Shown piece by piece: positions 41,612-51,716 of a DNA stretch of 64,000 nt. Made by a program: the position numbers and the translations under genes. The notes below the pieces were generated by a model. That model did not search any database, was not told where the DNA came from, and saw only the letters and a program-made list of their open reading frames with translations. The stretch comes from Neorhizobium huautlense (GTDB lineage Bacteria; Pseudomonadota; Alphaproteobacteria; Rhizobiales; Rhizobiaceae). Within the stretch, counting starts at the first letter, position 1, and every line of letters starts with the position of its first letter. The DNA is taken from contig NZ_PVBM01000022.1 in NCBI RefSeq assembly GCF_002968575.1, positions 1-64,000 on the forward strand, given 5' to 3'.

Positions 41612-42469
41612 ATGTTCAGCTTTGACAAGCGGTTGCAGTATCCAGTGAAGGTTACTGCCCCGGACCCCATTTTTGCGCGGATGCTGCAGCAGGCGATCGG
41701 CGGCGTCGAAGGAGAAATCCGGGTTTGCATGCAGTATTTCTTTCAGGCTTGGGGCGCGCGGGGGCCGAATACCAAATATCGCGACATGCTCCTGCACACG
41801 GCAACGGAGGAGATCGGTCATATCGAAATGTTAGCGACCGCGGTCGCGCTCAATCTTGATAAGGCACCGGTGGCATTGCAGGAAGCCGGGTCCGCGGATG
41901 GCGTCGTCGGCGCCGTGATGGGTGGGGAAAATCCGCGCCATGTCATCGAGGGGATGCTTCACCGCCACATCCTCTCCACCGGCCTTGCGGCATTTCCGGG
42001 CAATTCCGAAGGCGTGCCCTTTGACATGTCGCATATCTATGCGAGCGGCAATCTTGCAGCCGACATGTATTGCAATGTCGCAGCCGAAGCGACCGGCCGT
42101 GTTCTGGCCGTCCGCCTCTACAATGCCGCGCATGATGAGGGCATGAAGGATATGCTGCATTTCATGATTGCGCGCGACACCATGCATCAGCAGCAGTGGC
42201 TCGCCGTTATCGAAGAATTGGGCGGGCATGAGAAAGTTCTGCCGATCCCGAACAGTTTTCCGCAGGAAAAGGAGGACCAGCGTCACAACTACGACTTCTT
42301 TGCCACGGCGGCCGACGGGTCCGTGCCGCCTCCCGCGCGCTGGAACGACGGCCCCACCATGGATGGAAAGGGCAAGTTCACCGTCTTCCAGAACGAGCCG
42401 ATGGGCGAGGAACCGGTGCTTGGTCCGGCAAGACCGGACAGCGGTGCCCAGACCGACCAGATCGCTTAA
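41612..42469 (+). CDS. Manganese catalase
   Basis: A 285-aa non-haem dimanganese catalase that converts hydrogen peroxide to water and oxygen. Metal-ligand helices are visible: ARMLQQAIGGVEGEIRVCMQY, TATEEIGHIEMLATAV (Glu-Glu-x-x-His) and MHFMIARDTMHQQQW near residue 190 (landmarks ATEEIGH and RDTMHQQQW). ATG 41612 has GAGGA six bases upstream; an ATG at 41606 overlaps that site. An EcfG-type promoter motif precedes it. It lies within the xdh genes on the opposite strand; xanthine oxidation can yield peroxide, so the location may be meaningful. Confidence 0.92.
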   Translation: MFSFDKRLQYPVKVTAPDPIFARMLQQAIGGVEGEIRVCMQYFFQAWGARGPNTKYRDMLLHTATEEIGHIEMLATAVALNLDKAPVALQEAGSADGVVGAVMGGENPRHVIEGMLHRHILSTGLAAFPGNSEGVPFDMSHIYASGNLAADMYCNVAAEATGRVLAVRLYNAAHDEGMKDMLHFMIARDTMHQQQWLAVIEELGGHEKVLPIPNSFPQEKEDQRHNYDFFATAADGSVPPPARWNDGPTMDGKGKFTVFQNEPMGEEPVLGPARPDSGAQTDQIA

Positions 42470-42501
42470 AGCCGCTCTTTAGCGGGACACAATAGCTCCA
42501 G

Positions 42502-42529
42502 AGGGCGGGCCGCCTTTGTGGCCCGTCTT
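42502..42529 (+). terminator. Terminator-like hairpin between convergent genes
   Basis: AGGGCGGGCC and GGCCCGTCTT pair over about ten positions with two G-U pairs; a T-rich ATGTT follows weakly. It lies about 33 bp after the Mn-catalase stop and touches the end of the convergent GNAT gene. Confidence 0.45.
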
Positions 42530-43064
42530 ATGTTAGGGATGATTGACCATCACTCGGTGTTATTTCTGTTTGGAAGGCCGGAGCAAATCGCAGCCGCCCG
42601 CGCGGCACGGGCCCATGGAACAGGATCCTCTGCACGTAGCGGCTGTCTACTCCTTCATACGAGAGCAGGCCGTCACTTTCAAAACCCGAGCCGCGATAAA
42701 CGTCCGGGTTGCCGATCAGGGCGCAGCCCGCCGCGCCGCGCTGCTTCAGCCTCTCCAGCCCTTCGCTTATGAGCGCTTTGCCGATTCCCTGCCGTTGCCG
42801 CTCCGGCTGCACGGATATGGGGCCAAGTCCGAACCAGCCGCCGTGGATGCCGTCGATGGTGACAGGTGAAAAGGCGACATGCGCGACGATGGCTCCATCA
42901 TCCTCCGCAACCAGCGACAGCGTAAGATCGCCGGATTTTCGCAGCCCCCGGATAATGGCTCCCTCCGTTCCCGAGCTGTAGGGCATGGCCGCAAAAGCCG
43001 TCTGGGTCAGCTCATGGATTATGTCTTCGTCGCCGGGGCGTTCGGGGCGGATGTTCAAGGTCAT
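42528..43064 (-). CDS. GNAT family N-acetyltransferase
   Basis: A 178-aa GNAT acetyltransferase starting MTLNIRPERPGDEDIIHELT. The acetyl-CoA-binding motif is QPERQRQGIGKALI near residue 98, followed by the LKQRGAAGCALIGNPDVYRGSGF block, typical of the YhbS-like group. The ATG overlaps the xdhB stop codon (ATGA), so it is translated together with xanthine dehydrogenase. Why an acetyltransferase is coupled to xdhB is unknown; the substrate cannot be read from the sequence. Confidence 0.88.
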   Translation of the reverse strand: MTLNIRPERPGDEDIIHELTQTAFAAMPYSSGTEGAIIRGLRKSGDLTLSLVAEDDGAIVAHVAFSPVTIDGIHGGWFGLGPISVQPERQRQGIGKALISEGLERLKQRGAAGCALIGNPDVYRGSGFESDGLLSYEGVDSRYVQRILFHGPVPRGRLRFAPAFQTEITPSDGQSSLT

Positions 43065-45400
43065 CCCATAGATTTCAGCCGTTCGACCGCCATCAGCACG
43101 CGTTCGGGTGTCGCCGGTGCGTCGAGCCGCGGGCAGATCCGGTAGTCGGCGACGCTTGCCACCGCCATGGATATCGCCTCGAACACCGAGATCGCCAACA
43201 TGAAGGGCGGCTCCCCGACAGCCTTGGAACGGCCGATGGTCGGCTCGGCGTTTTCGGACCATTCCGCCAGCTTGACATTGAAGGTCTTCGGCCGATCGGA
43301 GGCGAGCGGGATCTTGTAGGTCGACGGTGCATGGGTGCGCAGCCGGCCCCTGGCATCCCACCACAGCTCCTCGGTGGTCAGCCAGCCGAGGCCCTGCACG
43401 AAGCCGCCCTCGATCTGGCCGATATCGATCGCCGGGTTGAGCGACTTGCCGACATCGTGAAGAATATCGGTGCGCTCCACGAGATATTCCCCTGTCAGCG
43501 TATCGATCGCCACTTCTGAACAGGCCGCGCCATAGGCGAAGTAGTAGAACGGCCTGCCGCGGCCTGCCTTGCGATCCCAATGGATCTTCGGCGTCTTGTA
43601 GAAGCCGGCGGCCGAAAGCTGGACCCGGTCGTAATAGGCGGCGCGGACGAAAGTGTCGAACGGTACGATCTCGGTGCCGATCCGCACGCGGTTCGGGAGG
43701 AATTCGATCTTGTCGCGCCCGATTTTCCACTGGCGGGTGGCGAAATCGATCAGCCGCTCCTTGATCTGCCGGCACGCGTCATAGGCGGCCATGCCGTTAA
43801 GATCCGAGCCGGAGGAGGCGGCGGTTGCCGAAGTGTTCGGAATCTTGCCGGTTGTCGTGGCCGTGATCTTCACCCGGTCGATATCGACCTGGAACGCATC
43901 GGCCACCACCTGAGCCACCTTGGTATAGAGGCCCTGACCCATTTCGGTGCCGCCATGGTTCAGGTGGATCGAACCGTCGTTGTAGATGTGCACCAGGGCA
44001 CCGGCCTGATTATAGGCGGTCATCGTGAAGGAGATCCCGAACTTCACCGGGGTCAGCGCGATGCCCTTGCGGATCACCGGGCTGTCGGCGTTGAAGTCGA
44101 TGATCGCCCGGCGACGCGCCTGATAGTCGGAAGAAGTCTCCAGCTCTTCGACGACCTTGGCGATGATGTTGTCCTCGACCTCCTGGTGATAGGGCGTCAC
44201 CGTCCGCTCGGAGCCCCGCTTGCCGTAAAAATTCAGCTTGCGGATTTCGAGCGGATCCTTGCCCGTCGCATAGGCGATTTCCTCGATGATGCGCTCGGCC
44301 CCGAGCATGCCCTGCGGACCGCCGAAACCGCGGAAGGCGGTGTTGGAAACCGTATGGGTTTTCAACGGCTGCGAAGTGAGCCGGACATGTGGGTAATAGT
44401 AGCTGGAATCGGCGTGGAAGAGGGCGCGGTCGGTGACCGGGCCGGAAAGGTCGGCGGAAAAGCCGCAGCGTGCCGCATAGGTCGCTTCGACCGCATGGAT
44501 GCGGCCCTCTTCGTCGAAGGCGACGTCGTAATCCACCCGGAAATCGTGCCGTTTGCCCGTGACCGCCATGTCCTCGTCGCGGTCGGGGCGGAATTTCACC
44601 GCCCGCTTCAGCTTCTTGGCCGCCACCGAAGCGAGACAGGCGAAGTGGTTGCCCTGGGTTTCCTTGCCGCCGAAGCCGCCGCCCATGCGGCGGGTCATGA
44701 CCGTCACCGCGTTGTTGGCGATGCCGAGGACGTGCGCCACCATGTGCTGCACTTCGCTCGGATGCTGGGTGGAAGACCAGACGGTGATGTCCTCGTCCTC
44801 GCCGGGTATGGCGAGGGCAATATGGCTCTCCAGGTAAAAGTGCTCCTGGCCGCCGATATACATATGAGCCTGCACGCGCAGAGGTGAGTTCTCGATCTCG
44901 GTTTCCGGCTCGCCGCGCTTCAGCACCATCGGTTCGACGACGAGCGGTGCGCCGTTTTCGCGCGCCCCGTCGATGTCGGTCCAGTGCGGCAGGTCGCGAT
45001 ATTCGATCCTGGCAAGCGTTGCCGCGCGCCGCGCCTGGTCGCGGGTTTCGGCAATCACGGCAAAGACCGGTTGGCCGTGGAACTCTACCTTGGTGGTTGC
45101 CAGCAGCGGTTCGTCATGCTGGCCGGTCGAGGCGACGTCGTTGAAGCCCGGGATGTCGGCGGCCGTCATCACCCAGACGACGCCGGGTGCGGCCTTGACC
45201 GCGGAAAGATCGATCGAGACGATCTCCGCATGCGCGCGGTCCGATAGCCCGAGACCTCCATGCAGAGTGCCCGCGGGTTCGGGAATATCGTCGATATATT
45301 CGGCACTTCCGGTAACATGCTTATGCGCGGAATCATGTTTCAGCGCACTGTGCATGGGTCCCTTGATGATCGGTTTGGTTTCGAAGGTCGACTTGTCCAT
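43061..45400 (-). CDS. xdhB: Xanthine dehydrogenase molybdopterin subunit
   Basis: A 779-aa catalytic subunit of xanthine dehydrogenase, oxidising hypoxanthine and xanthine to urate. It starts MDKSTFETKPIIKG and carries the Mo-binding landmarks VTVMTRRMGGGFGGKETQ near residue 245, NTAFRGFGGPQGMLG near 330 and GGTEMGQGLYTKVAQV near 510; the late FVQGLGWLTTEELWWD has the expected region near the catalytic Glu. I chose the ATG at 45400, two bases after the xdhA stop. The downstream GNAT gene overlaps by four bases. The electron acceptor is NAD through XdhA. Confidence 0.95.
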   Translation of the reverse strand: MDKSTFETKPIIKGPMHSALKHDSAHKHVTGSAEYIDDIPEPAGTLHGGLGLSDRAHAEIVSIDLSAVKAAPGVVWVMTAADIPGFNDVASTGQHDEPLLATTKVEFHGQPVFAVIAETRDQARRAATLARIEYRDLPHWTDIDGARENGAPLVVEPMVLKRGEPETEIENSPLRVQAHMYIGGQEHFYLESHIALAIPGEDEDITVWSSTQHPSEVQHMVAHVLGIANNAVTVMTRRMGGGFGGKETQGNHFACLASVAAKKLKRAVKFRPDRDEDMAVTGKRHDFRVDYDVAFDEEGRIHAVEATYAARCGFSADLSGPVTDRALFHADSSYYYPHVRLTSQPLKTHTVSNTAFRGFGGPQGMLGAERIIEEIAYATGKDPLEIRKLNFYGKRGSERTVTPYHQEVEDNIIAKVVEELETSSDYQARRRAIIDFNADSPVIRKGIALTPVKFGISFTMTAYNQAGALVHIYNDGSIHLNHGGTEMGQGLYTKVAQVVADAFQVDIDRVKITATTTGKIPNTSATAASSGSDLNGMAAYDACRQIKERLIDFATRQWKIGRDKIEFLPNRVRIGTEIVPFDTFVRAAYYDRVQLSAAGFYKTPKIHWDRKAGRGRPFYYFAYGAACSEVAIDTLTGEYLVERTDILHDVGKSLNPAIDIGQIEGGFVQGLGWLTTEELWWDARGRLRTHAPSTYKIPLASDRPKTFNVKLAEWSENAEPTIGRSKAVGEPPFMLAISVFEAISMAVASVADYRICPRLDAPATPERVLMAVERLKSMG

Positions 45401-45402
45401 TC

Positions 45403-46875
45403 TCACGCCTCCTCCAGTTCGAAACGGCGGAGTTCGGTCGGCGCGCCGGCGGTTTCCAGGAAGAAGCGGGTCAAAAGGTTCTTGGCCGCCAGGCTTCGGT
45501 ATTCCGCCGTCGCCCGCCAGTCGGTCAGCGGCTGGTAGTCTTCGTCGAACGCATTGCGGGCGGCCGAAACGGTCTCCCAGTTCCAGTCCTGTCCAGACAG
45601 CGCGTCCTCGACATGCCTGGCCCGTTTCGGGGTGGCGGCCATGCCGCCGAAGGCGATGCGGATCTGGGCGACCTTGCCCTCGGCGTCGAGGCTCAGGTTG
45701 AAGGCGCCGCAAAGCGCGGAAATATCCTCGTCGCGCCGTTTCGAGATCTTGTAGACGGCGAAATGGCTGCCTTCGGCCGGACGCGGCACGCAAACCTTCT
45801 CGACAAATTCGCCCTGCAGCCGGTCCTGCTTTCCGTAGGCGAGGAAATAGTCCTCAAGCGCTATGGTGCGTCGGCCGGCATGGGTCCTCAGCGTCAGCTC
45901 GGCGCCGAGCGCGATCAAAGGCGGCGGCGTGTCGCCGATCGGCGAGCCGTTGGCGATGTTGCCGCCGATCGTGCCCATATTGCGAACCTGCTGCCCGCCG
46001 ATCCGGTCGATTAGCCGGCCAAGCGAGGGGATTGCGTCGGTCAGCACATCGAAGGCCTGGGCATAGCTGACGCCGGCGCCGATGGTGATGGTCGTCTCGT
46101 CGGCGGCGATGGATTGCAGCTCGCTCAGGTGATTGATGAAGATCACCGGATTGAGAAGCCGCATCTGTTTGGTGACCCAGAGGCCGACATCGGTGGCGCC
46201 GGCGACGATGGTTGCGTCCGGCTCTTCCGCCAGGATATCGGAGAAGGTCGCGACCGAGGCCGGTATGATGGAACGGGCGTCATCTTTTTCAACGACAATC
46301 GTGTCGGCTTCGGAATGGATCGACCAGAGTTTTGCCATGATCTGGATATGGTCGCGCTCCAGCGGATCGAAGAGCGAGCTTGGCCGGTTCTGCGAAACCT
46401 GCTCGGCCGCTTTCACGATCGGCTCATAGCCGGTGCAGCGACAGAGATTGCCCTGCAGCGCGCTTTCGATATCGGCGCGGGTCGGCGCCTGGTTCGTGAG
46501 CCAGAGGCCGTAGAGCGACATTACGAAGCCCGGGGTGCAGAAACCGCATTGCGAACCGTGGCAGTCGACAAGGGCCTGCTGAACCGGATGCAGCGCGCCA
46601 TCCCGGCCGGCCAGGTGCTCGACCGTCACCACATGGGTCCCGTGCAAAGAGCCCAGGAAGCGGATGCAGGCATTGACGCTTTCGTAGCGCAAGCCCTGTT
46701 CCGTCAGCCGTCCGACGAGCACCGTGCAGGCGCCGCAATCACCCTCGGCGCATCCTTCCTTGGTTCCTGTCAGCCGCCGCCTCAGGCGCAGATAATCGAG
46801 TAAGGTCTCCGTCGGTCCGAAATCTCCAAGGGTGACCTCTTCTCCGTTCAGGATGAAGCGGATGGCTTCGCTCAT
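45403..46875 (-). CDS. xdhA: Xanthine dehydrogenase FeS/FAD subunit
   Basis: A 490-aa small subunit with two [2Fe-2S] clusters and FAD. The first cluster has C42, C47 and C50 in GCAEGDCGACTV; the second is in SQCGFCTPGFVMSLYG and GNLCRCTGYEP. The FAD domain follows from about residue 190 (VAGATDVGLWVTKQMRLL, TIGGNIANGSPIGDTPP). I chose the ATG at 46875 (MSEAIRFILNGEEVTLGDF); it is the first gene of xdhA-xdhB-GNAT. It transfers electrons from the Mo site to NAD+. Confidence 0.95.
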   Translation of the reverse strand: MSEAIRFILNGEEVTLGDFGPTETLLDYLRLRRRLTGTKEGCAEGDCGACTVLVGRLTEQGLRYESVNACIRFLGSLHGTHVVTVEHLAGRDGALHPVQQALVDCHGSQCGFCTPGFVMSLYGLWLTNQAPTRADIESALQGNLCRCTGYEPIVKAAEQVSQNRPSSLFDPLERDHIQIMAKLWSIHSEADTIVVEKDDARSIIPASVATFSDILAEEPDATIVAGATDVGLWVTKQMRLLNPVIFINHLSELQSIAADETTITIGAGVSYAQAFDVLTDAIPSLGRLIDRIGGQQVRNMGTIGGNIANGSPIGDTPPPLIALGAELTLRTHAGRRTIALEDYFLAYGKQDRLQGEFVEKVCVPRPAEGSHFAVYKISKRRDEDISALCGAFNLSLDAEGKVAQIRIAFGGMAATPKRARHVEDALSGQDWNWETVSAARNAFDEDYQPLTDWRATAEYRSLAAKNLLTRFFLETAGAPTELRRFELEEA

Positions 46876-46924
46876 TTCTCTCCTTCGTCCGCCGTTTCCG
46901 GCTAAAAACCCTTTGTTCTCGATC

Positions 46925-47701
46925 CTATTGAGCGGTCCAGCCGCCGTCGATCGAGATATGCGTGCCGGTGATGCTTCTTGCCGCATCGCTCGCCAGATAG
47001 ATAGCGGTTGCGGCAACCTCGTCGATCGAGACGAATTCCTTTGTCGCCTGCAGCCGCAGCATCACCTCGCTCTTGACCTCAGCCTCCGAAATGCCGCGCT
47101 CGCGGGCCGTGTCGGGGATCTGCTTTTCCACAAGCGGCGTCAATACGTAGCCCGGGCATATCGCATTCACGGTAATCCCGAATTCGGCAAGTTCCAAGGC
47201 CGCCGTTTTGGTGAGCCCCAATATGCCGTGCTTGGCGGCAACATAGGCCGACTTGAACGGCGAGGCGACCAGCGCGTGGGCGGAAGCGACATTGATGATG
47301 CGGCCCTTGCCGGCCTGCTTCATCAGCGGGATCGTGTGCCGCATCGTGTGGAAGGCGGACGATAGCAGGATGGCGATCAGCTGGTCCCACTTTTCGACCG
47401 GAAACTCCTCGATCTTCGCCACATGCTGGATGCCGGCATTGTTAACGAGAACGTCGACGGTCCCGAAGCTTTTCGCCGCCGTGGCGATCAGGTCCTCGAT
47501 CTCCTCCGGCCGGGTCATGTCGGCGCCGTGGTAAAGAACCGTTCCTGTGCTCGCATCGTCCAACAGCTTGCGGACCGCTTCGATTTCGTCCGCCTTGCCG
47601 AAGCCGTTGATGACGACATTGGCGCCCTCGGCCGCAAACGCTTTCGCGATGCCGAGCCCGATGCCGCTCGTTGAGCCGGTGACGACGACGGTTCTGGTCA
47701 T
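46925..47701 (-). CDS. bdhA: 3-Hydroxybutyrate dehydrogenase (SDR family)
   Basis: A 258-aa SDR that interconverts 3-hydroxybutyrate and acetoacetate, part of polyhydroxybutyrate use. The NAD motif TGSTSGIGLGIA is at the N-terminus, NNAGIQHVAKIEEFPVEKWD near residue 90 is very typical of this enzyme, and the catalytic Tyr-Lys is in SAYVAAKHGILG. The ATG at 47701 has GGAGGAG seven bases upstream. It is just upstream of xdhA (49 bp between them), perhaps in one unit by chance. Confidence 0.9.
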   Translation of the reverse strand: MTRTVVVTGSTSGIGLGIAKAFAAEGANVVINGFGKADEIEAVRKLLDDASTGTVLYHGADMTRPEEIEDLIATAAKSFGTVDVLVNNAGIQHVAKIEEFPVEKWDQLIAILLSSAFHTMRHTIPLMKQAGKGRIINVASAHALVASPFKSAYVAAKHGILGLTKTAALELAEFGITVNAICPGYVLTPLVEKQIPDTARERGISEAEVKSEVMLRLQATKEFVSIDEVAATAIYLASDAARSITGTHISIDGGWTAQ

Positions 47702-47990
47702 GCCATATCTCCTCCAACGCGGCGTTCTTGTGCGCCGCAACGTCGGACAGGTTATTCCCAATTCGGGCGAAATGGCAATCGGTGGCGGATCGGAGGCTGC
47801 AACGGCAGAGCAGTTGCCGCTATCTGCCCGTTTCTGTTGCGATTAACCGCTAATAAATCTTGGGCTTATAGGCTGGCGACATTCATCGGGTGACATGACG
47901 TCACCTGCAGGGGAGGTGTGTGCCGGTCGGCTGGCGCCCGCCTGACGATCCATGGAATCGGATCCCCCCGTCACATTCAACAGGTCTTCC
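47702..47990. other. Divergent intergenic region bdhA / chemoreceptor
   Basis: About 290 bp that should hold the divergent promoters. It contains GTGACATGACGTCAC at about 47890-47905, a short dyad. No RNA gene is seen. Confidence 0.3.
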
Positions 47991-49967
47991 ATGAAAAACC
48001 TACCCATTATCGGCAAGTTCCTGGTCCTGCTCGTCGCCTTCGGCCTGTTTGCCGTCGGTCTTTCCTTTTATGCGGGCCATCAGATCAACAGCGTCAGCGG
48101 CGCCTATTCCGATCTCCTGGAGCGGGAGGCGGATGCCTCCATTACGCTGTCGCGGGCGACCGGCGCCTTCCAGTCCGTCCGCGGATCGATCTACGATCTG
48201 CTTCTGTCGACGGAAAAGGAGCGGGACAAGGCGTCCCTCGAGGCACTGGCGGCGAGCCGTGGACGTTTCGTCGAATTCATGGACCTGGCGGTTGCCGACC
48301 TGCCGGAAGACGCATCGATCAAGGATATCCGCGCCCGAGGCATCGAGACCGTTGACAATCTTTGCCGGGCGACGGTCGAAGCCGGCACCAAAGCCATCAC
48401 CTATATTGACATCAAGAGCGCCACCTCGCTCTTTTTCAAGGATTGCTCGCCCCAGTTCGAGGAGATGACCAAGGCGCTCGTCGGGAAGGTCGCTGAAATC
48501 ACCAAGGCGACGACCGTGCGCAGCGACGAACTGTCGGAACAGTCGGCTGCTACTTACTGGACCTCCATCGGCTCGATGGTTGGCGGGCTGGTGCTGATGA
48601 CGATTGTCAGCGGCTGGGCATTGCGCGCCTATGTCGCCGCACCGATCCGGTCGCTCGGCAGCGTCATGGGGCGGCTTGCCGAAGGCGATCTCACGGCCGT
48701 CGTGGTCGGGGAGGATCGCAAGGACGAGGTTGGCAGCATGGCGCAGGCGGTGCAGGTCTTCAAAGACAATGCGCTGAAAGCCAAAGAGCTCGAGGGCGAA
48801 GCGGAGACCCAGCGCAACCAGACGGAAGCGGAACGTCGCCGTTCGGCCGAACTGGAACGCATCCGCGCCGAAGCGATGACACAGGCGACGAACGGGCTTG
48901 CGGAAGGGCTCAAGCACCTTGCCGCAGGCAATCTCTCCTTCCAGCTCGGCCAGCCCTTTGCCGAGGACTTCGAGACGCTCCGCGCGGATTTCAACCGCGC
49001 GGTGGAACAGTTGAGCACGACGCTTGGGACGGTGGCGGATGTCAGCGCCTCGATCGATGGCGGTGCGCGGGAGGTCAGCCAGAGCGCCGACGATCTTTCG
49101 AGACGCACCGAACAGCAGGCCGCATCGCTCGAAGAGACTGCGGCAGCGCTTGACGAGATCACCGTTAACGTCTCCAATTCATCCAGACGCGCCGAGGAGG
49201 CCCGCATCGTCGCCATCCAGGCGAACGAGAGTGCCCGCCAGTCGGAAACCGTGGTCGCCAACGCGGTCGATGCCATGGGCAAGATCGAACAGTCGTCGAG
49301 CCAGATATCCAACATCATCGGCGTGATCGACGATATTGCCTTCCAGACGAACCTGCTCGCCCTCAATGCGGGTGTCGAAGCGGCTCGTGCCGGAGAGGCC
49401 GGCAAGGGTTTTGCCGTCGTCGCGCAGGAAGTGCGCGAGCTCGCCCAGCGGTCGGCAAAGGCCGCCAAGGAGATCAAGGAGCTCATCCGCAATTCGTCCG
49501 TCGAAGTGGAAAGCGGCGTCAAGCTGGTCAGCGAGACGGGCGAGGCGCTGAAAGCGATCGAAGCCTATATCGTCTCGATCAATCAGCACATGGACGCCAT
49601 CGCGACCTCGGCTAAGGAACAGTCCGTCGGGCTTTCCGAAGTCAATACCGCGATCAACCAGATGGATCAGGTGACGCAGCAGAACGCCGCCATGGTGGAA
49701 GAAGCCAATGCGGCGGGCGCCACGCTCGCCACTGAAGCGGGCCGCCTGCGCGAACTGATCGGAAACTTCCAGCTCGGTCGGAATGCCTCGGTGCCATCGG
49801 TTTCTCCGCGCCAGGTAGCGCCGGTCACCCCGGCGACCGTGCGCTCGGTGCCTGCCGCGTCTCCTGCCCGTTCCATGGTCAGCAAGATCGCCAGGGCCTT
49901 TTCCGGCGGCGGCGCGCCTGTCGCGGCTTCGCCTGCGGCATCCGCGGACAATTGGGAAGAATTCTAA
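47991..49967 (+). CDS. Methyl-accepting chemotaxis protein
   Basis: A 658-aa chemoreceptor. It has a first transmembrane helix ([20 protein letters not shown]), a periplasmic four-helix domain to about 190, a second helix ([18 protein letters not shown]), a HAMP and a second HAMP-like region, and the signalling domain with [37 protein letters not shown] (landmarks [17 protein letters not shown]). It ends in NWEEF, the CheR/CheB docking pentapeptide. I chose the ATG at 47991 with ACAGG upstream. The ligand is not known. A strong terminator follows. Confidence 0.93.
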   Translation: MKNLPIIGKFLVLLVAFGLFAVGLSFYAGHQINSVSGAYSDLLEREADASITLSRATGAFQSVRGSIYDLLLSTEKERDKASLEALAASRGRFVEFMDLAVADLPEDASIKDIRARGIETVDNLCRATVEAGTKAITYIDIKSATSLFFKDCSPQFEEMTKALVGKVAEITKATTVRSDELSEQSAATYWTSIGSMVGGLVLMTIVSGWALRAYVAAPIRSLGSVMGRLAEGDLTAVVVGEDRKDEVGSMAQAVQVFKDNALKAKELEGEAETQRNQTEAERRRSAELERIRAEAMTQATNGLAEGLKHLAAGNLSFQLGQPFAEDFETLRADFNRAVEQLSTTLGTVADVSASIDGGAREVSQSADDLSRRTEQQAASLEETAAALDEITVNVSNSSRRAEEARIVAIQANESARQSETVVANAVDAMGKIEQSSSQISNIIGVIDDIAFQTNLLALNAGVEAARAGEAGKGFAVVAQEVRELAQRSAKAAKEIKELIRNSSVEVESGVKLVSETGEALKAIEAYIVSINQHMDAIATSAKEQSVGLSEVNTAINQMDQVTQQNAAMVEEANAAGATLATEAGRLRELIGNFQLGRNASVPSVSPRQVAPVTPATVRSVPAASPARSMVSKIARAFSGGGAPVAASPAASADNWEEF

Positions 49968-50002
49968 GCGTCCGTCCAGTCCGACCTTCCACCGGAACCT
50001 TC

Positions 50003-50050
50003 ATCGAGCCGGCCGATCGCACTTTCCGATCGGCCGGCTCGATGTTTTTG
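50003..50050 (+). terminator. Rho-independent terminator of the chemoreceptor gene
   Basis: ATCGAGCCGGCCGATCG (50003-50019) and its complement at 50027-50043 form a perfect 17-bp stem with a 7-base loop, followed by GTTTTTGTTT. Confidence 0.93.
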
Positions 50051-50115
50051 TTTGACACATGGCGATCCGGCCTGCTGAAACCGTCTCCACGAGACTCTAG
50101 GGGAGGAAGAGCAGC

Positions 50116-51609
50116 ATGGCGGGTTATGTTCTGGCGATCGATCAGGGGACGACCTCGACGCGGGCGATCGTTTTTGACGGCAAGATGAAAATTGCCGGCA
50201 TTGGCCAGAAGGAATTCAAGCAGATCTTTCCAAAGCCCGGCTGGGTGGAGCACGATCCGGAGGAGATCTGGGAAACCGTGCTGTGGACGATCAAGCAGGC
50301 TCTCAGGGAAGCAAAGATCGAAACCTCCGATATTGCCGCGATCGGCATCACAAACCAGCGCGAGACGGTCGTCGTCTGGGAACGCGACACGGGAAAACCG
50401 ATTCACAACGCCATCGTATGGCAGGACCGCCGCACCGCGAGTTATTGCGAAAAGCTGAAGCGGCAGGATCTCGAAAAGCTCTTCACCCGCCGTACCGGCC
50501 TGCTCCTCGATCCTTATTTTTCCGGCACCAAGCTGTCCTGGATGCTCGCCAACGTCAAAGGCGCCCGGGCGCGGGCGGCCAAGGGCGAGCTTTGCTTTGG
50601 CACCATCGACACTTTCCTCATCTGGCGGCTGACCGGCGGCAGGAGCTTTGTCACCGACGCCACCAATGCGTCGCGCACGCTGATCTACAACATCGCCGAC
50701 AACCGCTGGGATGAGGAACTCCTGGAGATACTCCGCATTCCCGCCGCCATGCTGCCGGAGGTCAAGGACTGTGCCGACGATTTCGGCGTCACCGACGAAA
50801 GCCTGCTTGGAGCGGTCATCCCAATTCTCGGCGTCGCCGGGGACCAGCAGGCGGCAACCATCGGCCAGGCCTGCTTCGAACCGGGCATGATGAAATCCAC
50901 CTACGGCACCGGATGTTTTGCCGTCCTGAATACCGGCGCTGACATGTGCCGCTCCAAAAACCGGCTTCTGACGACCATTGCCTACCGGCTCGAAGGCGAG
51001 ACGACTTATGCGCTCGAAGGCTCCATCTTCATCGCGGGCGCTGCCGTACAATGGCTGCGCGACGGGCTCGGCATCATCGAAAAGGCGAGTCAATCCGGCG
51101 ACTTGGCGGCGGAAGCCGATCCTCAACAGGAGGTTTACCTGGTGCCGGCCTTCACCGGTCTTGGCGCGCCCCATTGGGACGCCGAGGCAAGAGGCGCGAT
51201 CTTCGGCCTGACACGGGCGACCGGGCCTGCCGAATTCGCAAGGGCGGCGCTCGAGGCGGTTTGCTACCAAACCCGCGACCTGCTCGATGCCATGCGCCGG
51301 GACTGGCGCAATGCCAATGGCGATACGGTGCTGCGGGTCGATGGCGGCATGGTCGCTTCCGACTGGACCATGCAGCGCCTCTCCGACCTACTCGATGCGC
51401 CCGTGGATCGCCCGACCATCCTTGAGACGACCGCGCTCGGCGCGGCCTGGCTTGCCGGTTCCAGGGCCGGCGTCTGGCCGGACAGGAAGGCGTTTGCCAA
51501 GAGCTGGGCACGCCAGCGCCGCTTCGAACCGGAGATGGACGAGAAGACCCGCGGCGCGAAAATCCGGGGCTGGAAGGACGCCGTAAGACGCACGCTGACC
51601 GCCGGCTGA
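50116..51609 (+). CDS. glpK: Glycerol kinase
   Basis: A 497-aa FGGY kinase phosphorylating glycerol to glycerol-3-phosphate. The start [20 protein letters not shown], the [13 protein letters not shown] segment with substrate-binding Arg/Glu, [10 protein letters not shown] for ATP binding, and DVDGG-like [11 protein letters not shown] near the C-terminus are all as in GlpK. GGGAGGAAG precedes the ATG. No glpF or glpD is adjacent. It lies between the chemoreceptor and D,D-carboxypeptidase genes as a single unit. Confidence 0.95.
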   Translation: MAGYVLAIDQGTTSTRAIVFDGKMKIAGIGQKEFKQIFPKPGWVEHDPEEIWETVLWTIKQALREAKIETSDIAAIGITNQRETVVVWERDTGKPIHNAIVWQDRRTASYCEKLKRQDLEKLFTRRTGLLLDPYFSGTKLSWMLANVKGARARAAKGELCFGTIDTFLIWRLTGGRSFVTDATNASRTLIYNIADNRWDEELLEILRIPAAMLPEVKDCADDFGVTDESLLGAVIPILGVAGDQQAATIGQACFEPGMMKSTYGTGCFAVLNTGADMCRSKNRLLTTIAYRLEGETTYALEGSIFIAGAAVQWLRDGLGIIEKASQSGDLAAEADPQQEVYLVPAFTGLGAPHWDAEARGAIFGLTRATGPAEFARAALEAVCYQTRDLLDAMRRDWRNANGDTVLRVDGGMVASDWTMQRLSDLLDAPVDRPTILETTALGAAWLAGSRAGVWPDRKAFAKSWARQRRFEPEMDEKTRGAKIRGWKDAVRRTLTAG

Positions 51610-51716
51610 TGATCTTTCCGGGGACGCAAGTGCGGAAATTCCACTAAAATTCAGTTCCGCCATTTTCGCACCAGCATCCTTGGCCTATGTTCGTGCGCAC
51701 TTAGCGAGGTTGATCG

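Noticed and set aside
47702..47990. Small RNA between bdhA and the chemoreceptor gene
   Set aside because: Only a short dyad, GTGACATGACGTCAC, is visible, with no terminator.
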